NCBI RefSeq assembly: GCF_022230885.1
Contig: NZ_JAKGCT010000004.1
Span: 1,550,001-1,614,000, forward strand
DNA length: 64,000 nt
Origin: Paenalcaligenes niemegkensis
GTDB taxonomy: Bacteria > Pseudomonadota > Gammaproteobacteria > Burkholderiales > Burkholderiaceae_B
Direction of reading: 5' to 3'
Positions within the stretch are counted from its first letter, which is position 1, and every line of letters begins with the position of its first letter. The position numbers were made by a program, and so were the translations under genes. Under the pieces are notes generated by a model. The model did no database searches, was not told the DNA's origin, and saw nothing but the letters and a program-made list of their open reading frames with translations. Below are positions 1 through 9,276 of the stretch, one piece after another.

Positions 1-789
1 GATACTTTTATTGGTTATCGTTACGGTACTCAATTCACCGAGCCGACTAACGACCAAAAAGTTAAAAAGCACGTATTACAACTCACACATGTCAGTGGTT
101 ATTCAATAGGGCAAAACTTCCTGAATATCGATGTGCTTCAATCCGATAAAAAAGATCCGACCAGAGCAGACGGGGATAACGGCGCTACTGAGGCCTATCT
201 TACCTATCGGCATCAGCTTCATTTAGGAAAGGTACTCGACAAAGACTTGTCCTTTGGTCCTGTTAAAGACATAGGCCTGACCGCGGGCTTCGACCTCAAT
301 ACCAAAAACAATACTTTCGCTTCACGCAAACGATTGCTGGTAGTCGGTCCCACCTTAAGGTTTGATGTACCCAAGGGTTTTGTGGATCTAAGCCTGCTCT
401 ACGGTAAAGAATGGAATCACTGTGGACTGGGCGCCCCCGCCTGCGAAAAAAGCCGTATCACCTTTGATTCCCAGTTCATTGCCAGTCTCGCATGGGGGAT
501 CCCTTTCGACGCCGGCGCAGTACCGCTTAAGTTTCAAGGTTTCGCCAACTGGGTGGGACCTAAAGGCAAAGACTATGTGGGCGTAAAAACCAAAGCTGAG
601 ATTCTGGTACGCACGTCGCTAATGGCAGACGTCGGTAAGCTAGCCTTTGATAAAAAAGATACCCTCTGGGTAGGTGTAGGCTATGAGTTCTGGAATAACA
701 AGTTTGGGAACCGTTATTACGGAGATGGCACCAAAAAAGCCGGCATCCGTACCAACGCCCCTACCCTGCAAGTCGAGTGGCACTTTTAG
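1..789 (+). CDS. Tsx/OmpK-like outer-membrane channel protein (5' end outside window)
   Basis: The frame is open from base 1 with no start inside the window, so the N-terminus and signal peptide lie to the left; 262 residues are visible. The sequence shows alternating polar/aromatic strands typical of a beta-barrel (for example FIGYRYGTQF near the visible start and LWVGVGYEFWNNKFG near the end) and finishes in VEWHF, a terminal aromatic residue that is a usual outer-membrane assembly signal. The overall pattern resembles the nucleoside-specific channel family (Tsx/OmpK). A GTG at 133 is in frame but internal, not the start. A strong terminator follows at 869-895, so this is the last gene of its unit. 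Substrate is not determinable from the sequence. Confidence 0.7.
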   Translation, partial: DTFIGYRYGTQFTEPTNDQKVKKHVLQLTHVSGYSIGQNFLNIDVLQSDKKDPTRADGDNGATEAYLTYRHQLHLGKVLDKDLSFGPVKDIGLTAGFDLNTKNNTFASRKRLLVVGPTLRFDVPKGFVDLSLLYGKEWNHCGLGAPACEKSRITFDSQFIASLAWGIPFDAGAVPLKFQGFANWVGPKGKDYVGVKTKAEILVRTSLMADVGKLAFDKKDTLWVGVGYEFWNNKFGNRYYGDGTKKAGIRTNAPTLQVEWHF

Positions 790-868
790 CACTTTCGGCA
801 TGAACAGCCCCCTGCCCACAGCGTGGTCTGTTTAGCACTGAAATACGCTATCCAGGAACAATAGCAAA

Positions 869-895
869 GGCCGCAATTCACACTGCGGCCCTTTT
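869..895 (+). terminator. Rho-independent terminator after the outer-membrane gene
   Basis: A 7-bp stem GGCCGCA / TGCGGCC with an 8-base loop is followed directly by CTTTTT. It sits 80 bases after the stop of the channel gene and before the convergent LysR gene. Confidence 0.8.
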
Positions 896-970
896 TGCTG
901 GCATACAGGCCCAGTCGATACTTATTTGACCTTAATAAGCCCTTAGCTGACCTTAAGAAAGCATATAGGC

Positions 971-1888
971 TTAAGGCAAAATTTCGCCTTCCCAATACCC
1001 CGGCTTATTATAAATATTACGCAGGAAATCAATAAACCGCCTGACCTTGGCTGGTAAATATCGCTGTTGCTGATAAACAGCCTGTATGTCGTAACTGGGC
1101 AAAGCGTAGTCGTCCAGAACCGTTACCAGTTCACCACGCTTCAGCTCGGCCTGAATCTCCCAGGTTGACCTCCAGCTTACTCCCCAGCCTTGCTTTACCC
1201 ACCCATATAGCAGCTCGCCATCATTGCAGTCCAGATCGCCATCAACCCGTACCGCAAAGGGCTTGCCATCGCGCATGAAGGTCCAGCCACGCTGCTGCCC
1301 TCCTTGCAGATTAAATGCCAGGCAATTATGCCGTGCCAAGTCCTCGGGCACCCTGGGCACGCCGTAACGCTCAAAATACGCGGGAGTCCCGCAGACTACC
1401 CTGCTGTTAGGAAACAGCCTGACCGCAACATAATTGGGGTCTGTGACCTCGCCAATTCGTATCGCCATGTCATAGCCTTCACGCACCAGATCAACAACGC
1501 TATCCGTGAAGTTAAACGAGAGCTTAAGCTCGGGATAGCGCTCCTTGAACAGCAAGGCATGAGGCGCCACATGTCGGCGGCCAAACGCTGCTGGTGCCGA
1601 CACCACCAGATGTCCGCGCACAACCTTGCGTTGCGCACTAATACTGGCCTCGGCCTCGTCAAAGTCTTTGAGTATCTGACGACACTGCTCTAAAAACTGC
1701 TCGCCCAGATCGGTTAGTGTTAGCCCGCGCGTCGACCTATGCATGAGGCGCACGCCCAGGCGTTTCTCTAATGTATCAAGACGACGCCCCATAACGACGG
1801 GAGTTACCCCCTCAACCACTGATGCCGCGGCAAAACTGCCTTTTTCGGCCACCAATGCAAAACTTCGGATTTCTGTATATCGGCTCAT
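971..1888 (-). CDS. LysR-family regulator divergent from gcl
   Basis: A 305-residue LysR-type regulator. An N-terminal winged helix-turn-helix (about residues 1-62, FALVAEKGSFAAAS...LGVRLMHRSTRGLTLTDLG) is followed by a periplasmic-binding-protein-like effector domain (about 90-295). The ATG start is preceded by GGAG at a good distance. It is transcribed away from gcl with a 113-base shared promoter region, the usual arrangement for a LysR protein controlling the neighbouring operon, so control of glyoxylate utilisation is likely. The residue after the helix-turn-helix, VTPVVMGRRLDTLE, fits the CrgA/DmlR-like branch of the family. Effector unknown; glyoxylate or a related C2/C3 acid is inferred only from context. 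Confidence 0.85.
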   Translation of the reverse strand: MSRYTEIRSFALVAEKGSFAAASVVEGVTPVVMGRRLDTLEKRLGVRLMHRSTRGLTLTDLGEQFLEQCRQILKDFDEAEASISAQRKVVRGHLVVSAPAAFGRRHVAPHALLFKERYPELKLSFNFTDSVVDLVREGYDMAIRIGEVTDPNYVAVRLFPNSRVVCGTPAYFERYGVPRVPEDLARHNCLAFNLQGGQQRGWTFMRDGKPFAVRVDGDLDCNDGELLYGWVKQGWGVSWRSTWEIQAELKRGELVTVLDDYALPSYDIQAVYQQQRYLPAKVRRFIDFLRNIYNKPGYWEGEILP

Positions 1889-2001
1889 TCAATACTCCAA
1901 GTATCGATAGAAGCAATGCTATCACTATTTCTAAGGTAGCCCTGCTCTCTTTATCATGAATACAACTACTTTCAGTTGATTCGATACCCTAGGAGACTTG
2001 A
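1889..2001. promoter_or_regulatory. Divergent promoter region lysR / gcl
   Basis: The 113-base gap between the two divergent starts must hold both promoters. GTATCGA at 1901-1907 and its reverse complement TCGATAC at 1981-1987 flank the region about 80 bases apart, which could be distal LysR half-sites. An AGGAG ribosome-binding site lies just before the gcl ATG. No clear -35/-10 pair is assigned. Confidence 0.45.
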
Positions 2002-3777
2002 ATGGCCCGAATGAGAGCTATTGACGCCGCAGCAGCCGTACTTCGCGCGGAAGGTGTTTCTACCGTTTTTGGCGTGCCAGGTGCCGCTATTAACCCACTA
2101 TATTCCGCCATGAATAAGAATGGTGGCTTCAATCACATTCTGGCGCGCCATGTCGAGGGAGCTTCACACATGGCCGAGGGATACACCCGGGCCGCACCAG
2201 GCAACATTGGTGTTTGCATCGGGACATCAGGCCCGGCAGGCACGGATATGATTACCGGTCTGTACTCTGCTTCAGCCGACTCCATACCGATTCTATGTAT
2301 TACTGGCCAGGCTCCCCGGGCCCGTCTGTACAAAGAAGACTTTCAGGCAGTAGATATTGAATCTATTGCAAAGCCGGTCACCAAGTGGGCGGTAACCGTG
2401 CGCGAACCTGCCTTGGTGCCTTTTGTATTCCAGCAGGCATTTCACGTTATGCGTTCGGGCCGTCCCGGCCCCGTGCTGATTGACTTGCCGCTTGACGTAC
2501 AATTGGCTGAAATTGAATTTGATATCGACACCTACGTGCCACTGGAAGTGTATCGCCCAAGCGCTACCCGCGCCCAGGCTGCCAAGGCTGTGGAAATGCT
2601 CAACGCTGCCGAGCGCCCGCTGATCGTATCTGGCGGCGGCGTAATCAATGCCAACGCCAGCGCAAAACTGCAGGAGTTTGCCGAACTCACCGGTGTACCG
2701 GTGATCCCAACGTTAATGGGCTGGGGCACCATTGCTGATGATCATCCTCTGATGGCGGGAATGGCCGGTTTGCAAACCTCACACCGCTACGGCAACGCCT
2801 CTGTACTGGCTTCCGACTTTGTCATCGGTATCGGTAATCGCTGGGCTAACCGCCACACCGGCTCCGTTGAGGAATACACCAAAGGACGCAAGTTCGTTCA
2901 CATTGATATCGAACCCACACAAATTGGCCGTGTATTTGGGCCTGACTTCGGTATTGTCTCGGATGCAGGAGTAGCCCTGGATCTGCTCATTGACGTAGCC
3001 AAAGAGCTTAAAGCCAACGGCCAGCTAAAAGACCGCAGCGCCTGGGCTGAAGAATGTCAGCAACGCAAGCGCACCATGCAGCGCAAAACAAACTTCGATA
3101 ACGTGCCGATGAAGCCACAGCGCGTTTATGAAGAAATGAATCAGGTGTTTGGACGCAATACGCGCTATGTCAGCACCATCGGCTTATCGCAAATCGCCGC
3201 CGCCCAGTTCTTGCACGTATATGAAGCTCGAAACTGGATTAATTGCGGTCAGGCTGGCCCCTTGGGCTGGACCATTCCGGCTGCCTTGGGTGTAGTTGCT
3301 GCCGATCCCACAGCAGAAGTCGTGGCGATCTCAGGTGACTACGACTTCCAGTTCATGGTCGAGGAGCTCGCCGTAGGTGCCCAATTCAAACTGCCCTACA
3401 TCCAGGTTCTGGTTAACAATGCCTACCTGGGCCTGATTCGCCAGGCGCAGCGTGGTTTTGACATGGATTATTGCGTACAGCTGGCCTTTGACAACATTAA
3501 TGCCCCCGAAACCAACGGCTACGGCGTCGACCACGTGAAAGTCGCCGAAGGGCTGGGTGTGAAGGCCATACGTGTACACTCGCCAGAGCAAATTCAGCCC
3601 GCTTTCGAACAGGCCCGTAAATGGATTAAAGAGTTTCAGGTTCCTGTTGTGGTTGAGCTTATTCTCGAACGCGTTACTAACATTGCCATGGGTACCGAAC
3701 TATGCAATGTCAATGAATTCGAAGATTTGGCAATTTCCGCTGCCGATGCGCCTACAGCTACACTGCCTATCAGATAA
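2002..3777 (+). CDS. gcl: Glyoxylate carboligase (tartronate-semialdehyde synthase)
   Basis: Joins two glyoxylate molecules to tartronate semialdehyde plus CO2 with thiamine diphosphate and FAD. The protein is 591 residues, close to the E. coli enzyme. Three thiamine-enzyme domains are visible: PYR domain (about 1-170), central domain (about 190-330) and PP domain (about 360-545) with the cofactor-binding run SGDYDFQFM...LVNNAYLGL. Residue 51 is valine in [12 protein letters not shown] where nearly all related enzymes have the catalytic glutamate; this substitution is the hallmark of glyoxylate carboligase and separates it from acetolactate synthase. First gene of a gcl-hyi-glxR operon with short gaps (27 and 45 bases), divergent from a LysR regulator. 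Confidence 0.97.
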   Translation: MARMRAIDAAAAVLRAEGVSTVFGVPGAAINPLYSAMNKNGGFNHILARHVEGASHMAEGYTRAAPGNIGVCIGTSGPAGTDMITGLYSASADSIPILCITGQAPRARLYKEDFQAVDIESIAKPVTKWAVTVREPALVPFVFQQAFHVMRSGRPGPVLIDLPLDVQLAEIEFDIDTYVPLEVYRPSATRAQAAKAVEMLNAAERPLIVSGGGVINANASAKLQEFAELTGVPVIPTLMGWGTIADDHPLMAGMAGLQTSHRYGNASVLASDFVIGIGNRWANRHTGSVEEYTKGRKFVHIDIEPTQIGRVFGPDFGIVSDAGVALDLLIDVAKELKANGQLKDRSAWAEECQQRKRTMQRKTNFDNVPMKPQRVYEEMNQVFGRNTRYVSTIGLSQIAAAQFLHVYEARNWINCGQAGPLGWTIPAALGVVAADPTAEVVAISGDYDFQFMVEELAVGAQFKLPYIQVLVNNAYLGLIRQAQRGFDMDYCVQLAFDNINAPETNGYGVDHVKVAEGLGVKAIRVHSPEQIQPAFEQARKWIKEFQVPVVVELILERVTNIAMGTELCNVNEFEDLAISAADAPTATLPIR

Positions 3778-3804
3778 TCTGCATTTTATTCAGGAGTTCT
3801 AACT

Positions 3805-4584
3805 ATGCCAAAATTCGCCGCCAATCTGACCATGTTATTCAATGAGGTCGATTTTCTAGAGCGCTTTCAGGCCGCAGCCGATACCGGTTTCAAAGGCGTG
3901 GAATACCTCTTTCCCTACGACTTCGATAAAAACACCTTGGCAGAATTGCTGCAAAAGCACGGGCTGACGCAGGTGCTGCACAACCTGCCAGCTGGCGATT
4001 GGGCTGGCGGCGAGCGTGGCATTGCCTGCTTGCCCGACCGTATCGACGAGTTCCAGCAAGGCGTGGAGCAGGCAATTGAATATGCAACTGCTTTAGAGTG
4101 CAAGCAAGTTAACTGCCTGGCCGGTATACGTCCCGACGGCGTTGATGACGACAAGCTACAGCAAGTTTTTGTCGATAACCTGCGCTTCGCGGCGAATAAG
4201 CTTAAAGACGCCGATATCCGTCTGTTAGTCGAGCCTATCAATACCTTTGATATTCCTGGTTTTTATCTAAACCGTACCGAGCAGGCTGCTGCCTTGCTCG
4301 ATGAGGTTGGCTCAGACAATCTCTACATTCAGTACGATATCTACCATGCACAGCGTATGGAAGGTGAGCTGGCCAACACGATAAAAAAACACTTGCCGCG
4401 CATAGCTCATATTCAAGTGGCGGATAATCCTGGCCGCGCAGAGCCTGGCTCTGGCGAAATCAATTACGAATGGCTGTTTAGACACATTGACAACGCCGGT
4501 TACGACGGCTGGATCGGATGTGAATACAAGCCAGCCGCGGCGACTCGAGACGGTCTGGGCTGGATCAAAGCCTTGTCTAGCTAA
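3805..4584 (+). CDS. hyi: Hydroxypyruvate isomerase
   Basis: A 259-residue TIM-barrel isomerase of the xylose-isomerase-like superfamily that interconverts hydroxypyruvate and tartronate semialdehyde. Typical family features are EPINTFDIPGFYLN (about residues 140-155, with a metal/catalytic glutamate), YDIYHAQRMEG (about 175) and VADNPGRAEPGSGEINY (about 210-226), followed by IGCEYKP near the end carrying the second catalytic glutamate. The start follows GGAGTT at a normal distance. It lies 27 bases behind gcl and 45 bases before glxR, the standard order of the glyoxylate-to-glycerate operon. Confidence 0.95.
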   Translation: MPKFAANLTMLFNEVDFLERFQAAADTGFKGVEYLFPYDFDKNTLAELLQKHGLTQVLHNLPAGDWAGGERGIACLPDRIDEFQQGVEQAIEYATALECKQVNCLAGIRPDGVDDDKLQQVFVDNLRFAANKLKDADIRLLVEPINTFDIPGFYLNRTEQAAALLDEVGSDNLYIQYDIYHAQRMEGELANTIKKHLPRIAHIQVADNPGRAEPGSGEINYEWLFRHIDNAGYDGWIGCEYKPAAATRDGLGWIKALSS

Positions 4585-4629
4585 ACATAACGAAATTCAT
4601 TCAATCATATTCATACTGGAGATTTAAGC

Positions 4630-5514
4630 ATGGCAAAAGTCGGATTTATTGGATTGGGCATCATGGGCGCGCCAATGGCGGTCAACCTGGCTAAAGGCGG
4701 ACACGAACTCTACACCTACACGCGCGGCGAGACCCCAAAAACGGTGGTCGAAGCAGGTGTAACGCTATGCGGGAATGCCACCGAAGTTGCCAGTCAGGCA
4801 GACATAATCATCACCATGGTTCCCGACACTCCTCATGTCGAAGACGTTCTCTTCGGCGAAAACGGAGTAGCAGCCGGCCTGAGCGCAGGAAAAATCGTTG
4901 TCGACATGAGTTCTATCTCGCCAGTCGCCACTAAAGAGTTTGCAAAGCGCATCACCGAGCTGGGCGCTGAATACCTCGACGCTCCCGTATCTGGCGGCGA
5001 AGTTGGCGCTAAGGCCGCTTCACTCACTATCATGGTAGGCGGCAAAGACCAGACCTTTGAAACCGTTAAGCCTCTGTTCGAGCTCATGGGTAAAAACATT
5101 ACCCTGGTAGGCGGGTACGGCGACGGACAAATCACCAAGGTAGCCAACCAGATCATCGTCGCCCTCAATATCGAAGCCGTAGGCGAGGCCTTGCTTCTGG
5201 CCGCCAAAGCGGGAGCTAACCCCGCCAAGGTTCGCGAAGCGCTAATGGGAGGCTTCGCTAATTCCAAAGTGCTTGAAGTTCATGGCGAGCGCATGATTAA
5301 GCGCACTTTTGACCCGGGCTTCCGTATAGAGCTGCATCAAAAAGATCTGAACCTGGCACTTACTACTGCCCGCCAAGTCGGTGTCTCCTTGCCGAATACC
5401 GCCAACGCTCAAGAACTGTTCAACTCTTGCGCTGCCAATGGCGGAGCCGCCTGGGACCATTCTGCGCTGGTTCGTGCTCTCGAAATCATGGCTAACTACG
5501 AGATCGGCCAATAA
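4630..5514 (+). CDS. glxR: 2-hydroxy-3-oxopropionate (tartronate semialdehyde) reductase
   Basis: NAD(P)H-dependent beta-hydroxyacid dehydrogenase of 294 residues that reduces tartronate semialdehyde to D-glycerate. The N-terminal Rossmann fold begins with GLGIMGAPMAVNLA; the substrate motif DAPVSGGEVGA is at about residues 118-128 and the catalytic lysine is in GQITKVANQI at about 170. The C-terminal helical dimer domain ends in HSALVRALEIMANYEIG. The start is preceded by TGGAGATT. It ends 13 bases before a strong terminator, closing the gcl-hyi-glxR unit. It could also be called garR; the two are paralogues and context favours glxR. Confidence 0.94.
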   Translation: MAKVGFIGLGIMGAPMAVNLAKGGHELYTYTRGETPKTVVEAGVTLCGNATEVASQADIIITMVPDTPHVEDVLFGENGVAAGLSAGKIVVDMSSISPVATKEFAKRITELGAEYLDAPVSGGEVGAKAASLTIMVGGKDQTFETVKPLFELMGKNITLVGGYGDGQITKVANQIIVALNIEAVGEALLLAAKAGANPAKVREALMGGFANSKVLEVHGERMIKRTFDPGFRIELHQKDLNLALTTARQVGVSLPNTANAQELFNSCAANGGAAWDHSALVRALEIMANYEIGQ

Positions 5515-5527
5515 GATCAAGCAGTAC

Positions 5528-5554
5528 AAAAAGGCGGGTAGTACCCGCCTTTTT
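5528..5554 (+). terminator. Terminator after glxR
   Basis: An almost perfect inverted repeat, AAAAAGGCGGGTA / GTACCCGCCTTTTT, forms a GC-rich stem with flanking A and T runs, so it can work in both directions. It separates the gcl operon from ttuD. Confidence 0.9.
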
Positions 5555-5714
5555 AACGTATTAGGCAATAATACCTTGCTGAGAGGCGTCGCCCTCAGCG
5601 ATAAGAAGCGTCAACAGGCCAGAGCATGGCCAGGTCGGCAAACAGACACCAGACCGTACTGTATTATCAAGCTTTGGCAAAAAGCATCCGTAGAATAAAA
5701 AAGGAGCCTGCTAC

Positions 5715-6975
5715 ATGAATATCGCGCCGCGTAAACTGCTTGAGGATATGTTCGACGCCGCAGTGAAAGCCGCACAGCCAGAACGTTGCATCCCCCTTTT
5801 CTCCCCAGGCCACCTAAAGGCCGAACCATCGTTATTGGAGCAGGAAAAGCTTCGGCCGAAATGGCGCGGGTACTGGAGACCAACTGGAAGGGCTCACTCG
5901 AAGGCGTTGTCGTCACGCGATACGGGCATGCTGTTCCGTGCAAGCGTATAAAAATAATCGAAGCCGCGCACCCGGTTCCCGACGATGCCGGGCTGCGAGC
6001 TTCAAAAGAACTGCTCAACGCTGTTAATAACTTGAGCGCAGATGATCTAGTCATTTGCCTGATTTCAGGTGGCGGATCGTCGCTACTGCCCATGCCGGCC
6101 GACGGCGTAAGCCTGGAAGACAAACAAGACATCAGTCGCGCGCTCTTGAAGTCCGGCGCCAACATCACCGAAATGAATTGCGTTCGCCGTCATTTGTCGG
6201 GAATCAAGGGCGGCCGCCTCGCAGCCGCCTGCCATCCAGCCCAAGTGCTGAACCTCCTCATCTCGGATGTTCCTGGCGATAACCCGATGGACATTGCTTC
6301 TGGCCCTACTGTGGGTGATCCAAGCTCTTGCGCCGATGCGCTGGATATTATCCGTCGCTACAACATCGAACTGCCTCCAGGTGCTCGTCGATTATTAGAG
6401 TCCGGCGAAGGGGAAACCGTTAAAACAGATGACCCTCGGTTGGCTAAGGTCAGTACGCATCTCATTGCCACGCCCCAGTTAGCGCTGTTAGCCGCTGCTG
6501 AAGTCGCAAAAAAGCCGGTATCAATCCCGTTCTGCTAGGCGACAGTATCGAAGGTGAAGCCAAGGACGTAGGGAAAGTCATGGCGGGCATCGCCTTAAGC
6601 GTACGTGCGCACGGCCAGCCCGTACAACCCCCTTGCGTTTTGCTCTCTGGTGGAGAAACCACAGTCACCGTCCGCGGCGATGGCCGAGGCGGCAGAAATG
6701 TAGAGTTCCTCCTGGCGGCTGCAATCGCCTTGAACAAGGCCGACGGCATCTATGGCATGGCAGGCGATACTGATGGCGTTGACGGACAGGAAGAGATCGC
6801 CGGCGCCCTGTGTACCCCCGACACCCTGAGCCGCGCCTGGGAGCAAGACATTCATCCGCGCGACTATCTTGACAACAACGATGGTCACGGCTTTTTTGAG
6901 GCGCTGGACGACTCGGTGGTCACGGGCCCAACCCTCACCAACGTCAACGACTTCCGCGCCATCTTAATCCTTTAA
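5715..6975 (+). pseudogene. ttuD: Glycerate 2-kinase (MOFRL family), two frameshifts
   Basis: Phosphorylates D-glycerate to 2-phosphoglycerate, the step after glxR. Three consecutive frames give a continuous 420-residue protein: MNIAPRKLLEDMFDAAV in the first, then IVIGAGKASAEMA and LISGGGSSLLPMP in the second, and CVLLSGGETTVTVRG...GDTDGVDG in the third (MOFRL domain). Each junction needs one missing base restored: a C in the C-run at 5792-5796 and an A in the A-run at 6508-6513. The start ATG follows AAGGAG. No other damage is seen, so either the sequence has homopolymer errors or the gene is newly inactivated. The second site reads A AAA AAG, a known slippery heptamer, but see the rejected list. 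Confidence 0.88.
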
Positions 6976-7012
6976 CCTTCTTTATCATCCCTTTAATACA
7001 CAAGGATTCATC

Positions 7013-7423
7013 ATGAAAGCAACAAAGCAATTAACCCTGGCAGACCTGAAAATCATCGCCAGCGCAGCCGAAGCCGAAGCCCTGAAAAACAACTGGGCCG
7101 TCTCCATTGCCATCAGTGATGCCGGTGGTCATTTGCTCTGGTATCAACGTCTGGATGGTGCCCCTGCCATGAGCTCGCTGGTTGCTCCTGACAAAGCACG
7201 CACCAGTGCCTTGAGCGGCAAGCCCAGCAAGGTATTTGAAGACATGGTCAACAACGGCCGTACTGCAGGTCTGGCCATGCCTATCTCAACACTGGAAGGC
7301 GGGGAACCTATTTTGATTGACGGCCTCGTTATCGGAGCGGTGGGCGTATCAGGCGTTAAAGCCCCTGAAGATGCCCAAATTGCACAAGCCGGTATCAAGG
7401 CATTGCTCGACACGGTTGTTTAA
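7013..7423 (+). CDS. GlcG/HbpS-family protein (DUF336)
   Basis: A 136-residue cytoplasmic protein of the heme-binding GlcG/HbpS-like family: IASAAEAEALKNNWAVSIAISDAGGHLLWYQRLDGA at the N-terminal half and EGGEPILIDGLVIGAVGVSGVKAPEDAQIAQAG at the C-terminal half, with the family's glycine-rich GAVGVSG turn. No signal peptide. Genes of this family commonly sit in glycolate/glyoxylate and propanediol operons; the biochemical role is poorly defined. It starts 37 bases after ttuD behind AAGGA and ends 13 bases before pyk, so it is co-transcribed with both. Confidence 0.85.
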   Translation: MKATKQLTLADLKIIASAAEAEALKNNWAVSIAISDAGGHLLWYQRLDGAPAMSSLVAPDKARTSALSGKPSKVFEDMVNNGRTAGLAMPISTLEGGEPILIDGLVIGAVGVSGVKAPEDAQIAQAGIKALLDTVV

Positions 7424-7436
7424 CAAAGGATAAAGC

Positions 7437-8852
7437 ATGAGACGACAGCGACGTTCCCGTATTTTGGCCACCTTGGGGCCTGCCAGCTCCACACCTGAGC
7501 GCATCCGCGAATTATTCGAAGCCGGGGCTGATGTTTTCCGCCTCAACTTCAGCCACGGCACACAGGCCGATCATGCTGAACGCTTGAGAATCATTCGTGA
7601 GCTTGAAAAAGAAAGCGGCAGGACCATCGGCGTGCTGATGGATTTGCAAGGACCAAAACTACGAGTAGGCCAAATCGAAGGCGGTAAGGTCCAGCTTGAA
7701 ACCGGACAGAAATTCAGACTTGACCTTGATGCCACAACAGGCAACAACCAGCGCGTCAATCTTCCTCATCCGGAAATATTTGCCGCACTGGAGGCAGGTA
7801 CTGATTTGCTGCTTGATGATGGCAAGCTACGTCTGCGCGTCGACAGCTTTGCTGAGGATCACGCTGAGACCACTGTCATGGTCGGTGGTCCGCTCTCTGA
7901 CCGTAAAGGGGTGAATGTTCCTGGAGTGGTCCTGCCCATTTCACCCCTTACCCCTAAAGACCTGGACGACCTGAAGTTTGGTCTATCCCTGGGGGTAGAC
8001 TGGGTTGCCCTATCGTTTGTTCAGCGTCCCTCCGACATTACGGAAGCACGTGAACTGATCGGGGATAAAGCCTGGATTATGGCCAAGCTTGAAAAGCCTT
8101 CTGCCATGGAGCACCTGGATGACATCGTACGTCTGTGCGACGGCGTGATGGTCGCCCGCGGAGACCTGGGCGTAGAGGTTCCACCGCAGTCTGTACCTGT
8201 ATTGCAGCGTAGGATCATTACATCGGCACGCACCCATGGCCGTCCCGTGGTGGTCGCCACACAGATGCTTGAATCCATGATCAGCTCGCCAGTACCTACC
8301 CGGGCAGAAGCCTCCGATGTAGCGACCGCCATTTATTCAGGCGCCGATGCCGTAATGCTGTCAGCAGAATCGGCATCCGGAGAGTTCCCGCTGGAAGCCG
8401 TGGGAATCATGGACAGCATCATTCGTGAAATAGAAAACGACCCTGAATGGAGCAAAGGGCTGGAAAGCAGCCATATTCCGTCAGAAGCCAACACCCCCGA
8501 TGCCATTTGCTGCGCACTGCGTCGTGTCACCGACATTCTTGAACCGGCAACCACCATCGCCTACACCACAAGTGGCTTCAGTGCGCTGCGTGCGAGCCGC
8601 GAGCGTCCCTCTGCACCCATCATGGCGCTGACCCCTAGCCTGGACACCGCTCGCCGCCTGGCGATCGCCTGGGGCATACATGCCATTCCGTTCGAACACG
8701 TCTCCGATGTCAGCGAAATGGTGTTACACGCCACAAAAATCGCGGAGCGCCATCAGTTTGCCAACAAAGGCGACACGGTAGTGATTATTGCCGGCATACC
8801 ATTTGGACATAGCGGAAGCACCAACCTGCTGCACGTTGCAACGATTCCGTAG
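7437..8852 (+). CDS. pyk: Pyruvate kinase
   Basis: Converts phosphoenolpyruvate and ADP to pyruvate and ATP, the exit of the glyoxylate-glycerate pathway into central metabolism. The 471-residue protein has RRSRILATLGPASS and FRLNFSHGT at the start, the interrupted TIM barrel with the B domain at about 70-165, the active-site segment IMAKLEKPSAMEHLDDI (catalytic lysine and metal-binding glutamate), MVARGDLGVEVP, and the substrate/metal loop VVVATQMLESMI...PTRAEASDVA. The C-terminal allosteric domain ends GSTNLLHVATIP. In tartrate/glyoxylate clusters this copy is often called ttuE. It is the last gene of its operon and faces a minus-strand RNA candidate. Confidence 0.96.
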   Translation: MRRQRRSRILATLGPASSTPERIRELFEAGADVFRLNFSHGTQADHAERLRIIRELEKESGRTIGVLMDLQGPKLRVGQIEGGKVQLETGQKFRLDLDATTGNNQRVNLPHPEIFAALEAGTDLLLDDGKLRLRVDSFAEDHAETTVMVGGPLSDRKGVNVPGVVLPISPLTPKDLDDLKFGLSLGVDWVALSFVQRPSDITEARELIGDKAWIMAKLEKPSAMEHLDDIVRLCDGVMVARGDLGVEVPPQSVPVLQRRIITSARTHGRPVVVATQMLESMISSPVPTRAEASDVATAIYSGADAVMLSAESASGEFPLEAVGIMDSIIREIENDPEWSKGLESSHIPSEANTPDAICCALRRVTDILEPATTIAYTTSGFSALRASRERPSAPIMALTPSLDTARRLAIAWGIHAIPFEHVSDVSEMVLHATKIAERHQFANKGDTVVIIAGIPFGHSGSTNLLHVATIP

Positions 8853-8905
8853 CATTTCAACAGAGTATGTCCAACACCCGCGAACAAAGACTCAGCAAAA
8901 AAAGA

Positions 8906-9058
8906 TAAAAAAAGCCCGAGATCCAAAGATCTCGGGCTAAATCCACCAAAGGAGGAGGGTGGAGGAGACAACCGGGGCATGTCGGGCTGCTAAGGGTTTA
9001 CCTGAGCCAAGGAATAAAATTAGGGTTATTACCCTTGCTTCCTTTCGACATCCAATGA
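8906..9058 (-). ncRNA. Candidate small RNA with exposed anti-Shine-Dalgarno loop
   Basis: This gene-free stretch carries the parts of an independent minus-strand transcript of about 150 bases. Promoter-like TTGCAT and TATACA (TATACA is plus-strand 9065-9070) are spaced about 15 bases. The inferred transcript contains a GGGT-AATA-ACCC hairpin, then a 6-bp stem TCCACC / GGTGGA (8942-8947 and 8958-8963) whose 10-base loop reads CTCCTCCTTT, complementary to ribosome-binding sites, then a perfect 11-bp terminator hairpin with a T-run. A second CTCCTCC lies just upstream of the loop. No convincing reading frame with a ribosome-binding site is present. The architecture resembles CU-rich-loop regulatory RNAs; the family is not recognised. 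Confidence 0.55.
8907..8938 (-). terminator. Terminator of the minus-strand RNA
   Basis: A perfect 11-bp stem AGCCCGAGATC / GATCTCGGGCT with a 4-base loop (8913-8938). On the minus strand it is followed by seven T residues; on the plus strand no T-run follows, so it is oriented for minus-strand transcription and is not the pyk terminator. Confidence 0.85.
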
Positions 9059-9276
9059 CTAAAGTGTATAACTTTATTTTGTGCAATGCAAGAACATCAA
9101 TAAAGCTTGTTGTAAATGTCGTATAAAAGCGCCATCACACTTAGAGCATCTTAAGCTATAGCGCCCATGCGCAGCTTATTTCAAACAATGGTTTTAATCA
9201 ATATACCATCAATGTGATGCAAGTGGTTTATAGAGCCTACGCTTTAGAAACAGCCTGATCCACACTGATCTCAGAC

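Noticed and set aside
6502-6515. Programmed frameshift at the A AAA AAG heptamer in ttuD
   Set aside because: The heptamer fits a known slippery sequence and a minus-one slip would give the right protein, but the same kind of lesion occurs in many unrelated genes nearby, and ttuD has a second break with no slippery site, so sequence error explains more.
8753-8980. A 75-codon minus-strand frame over the pyk end and RNA candidate
   Set aside because: It spans the terminator hairpin and the end of pyk, and the region is better explained as a non-coding RNA.
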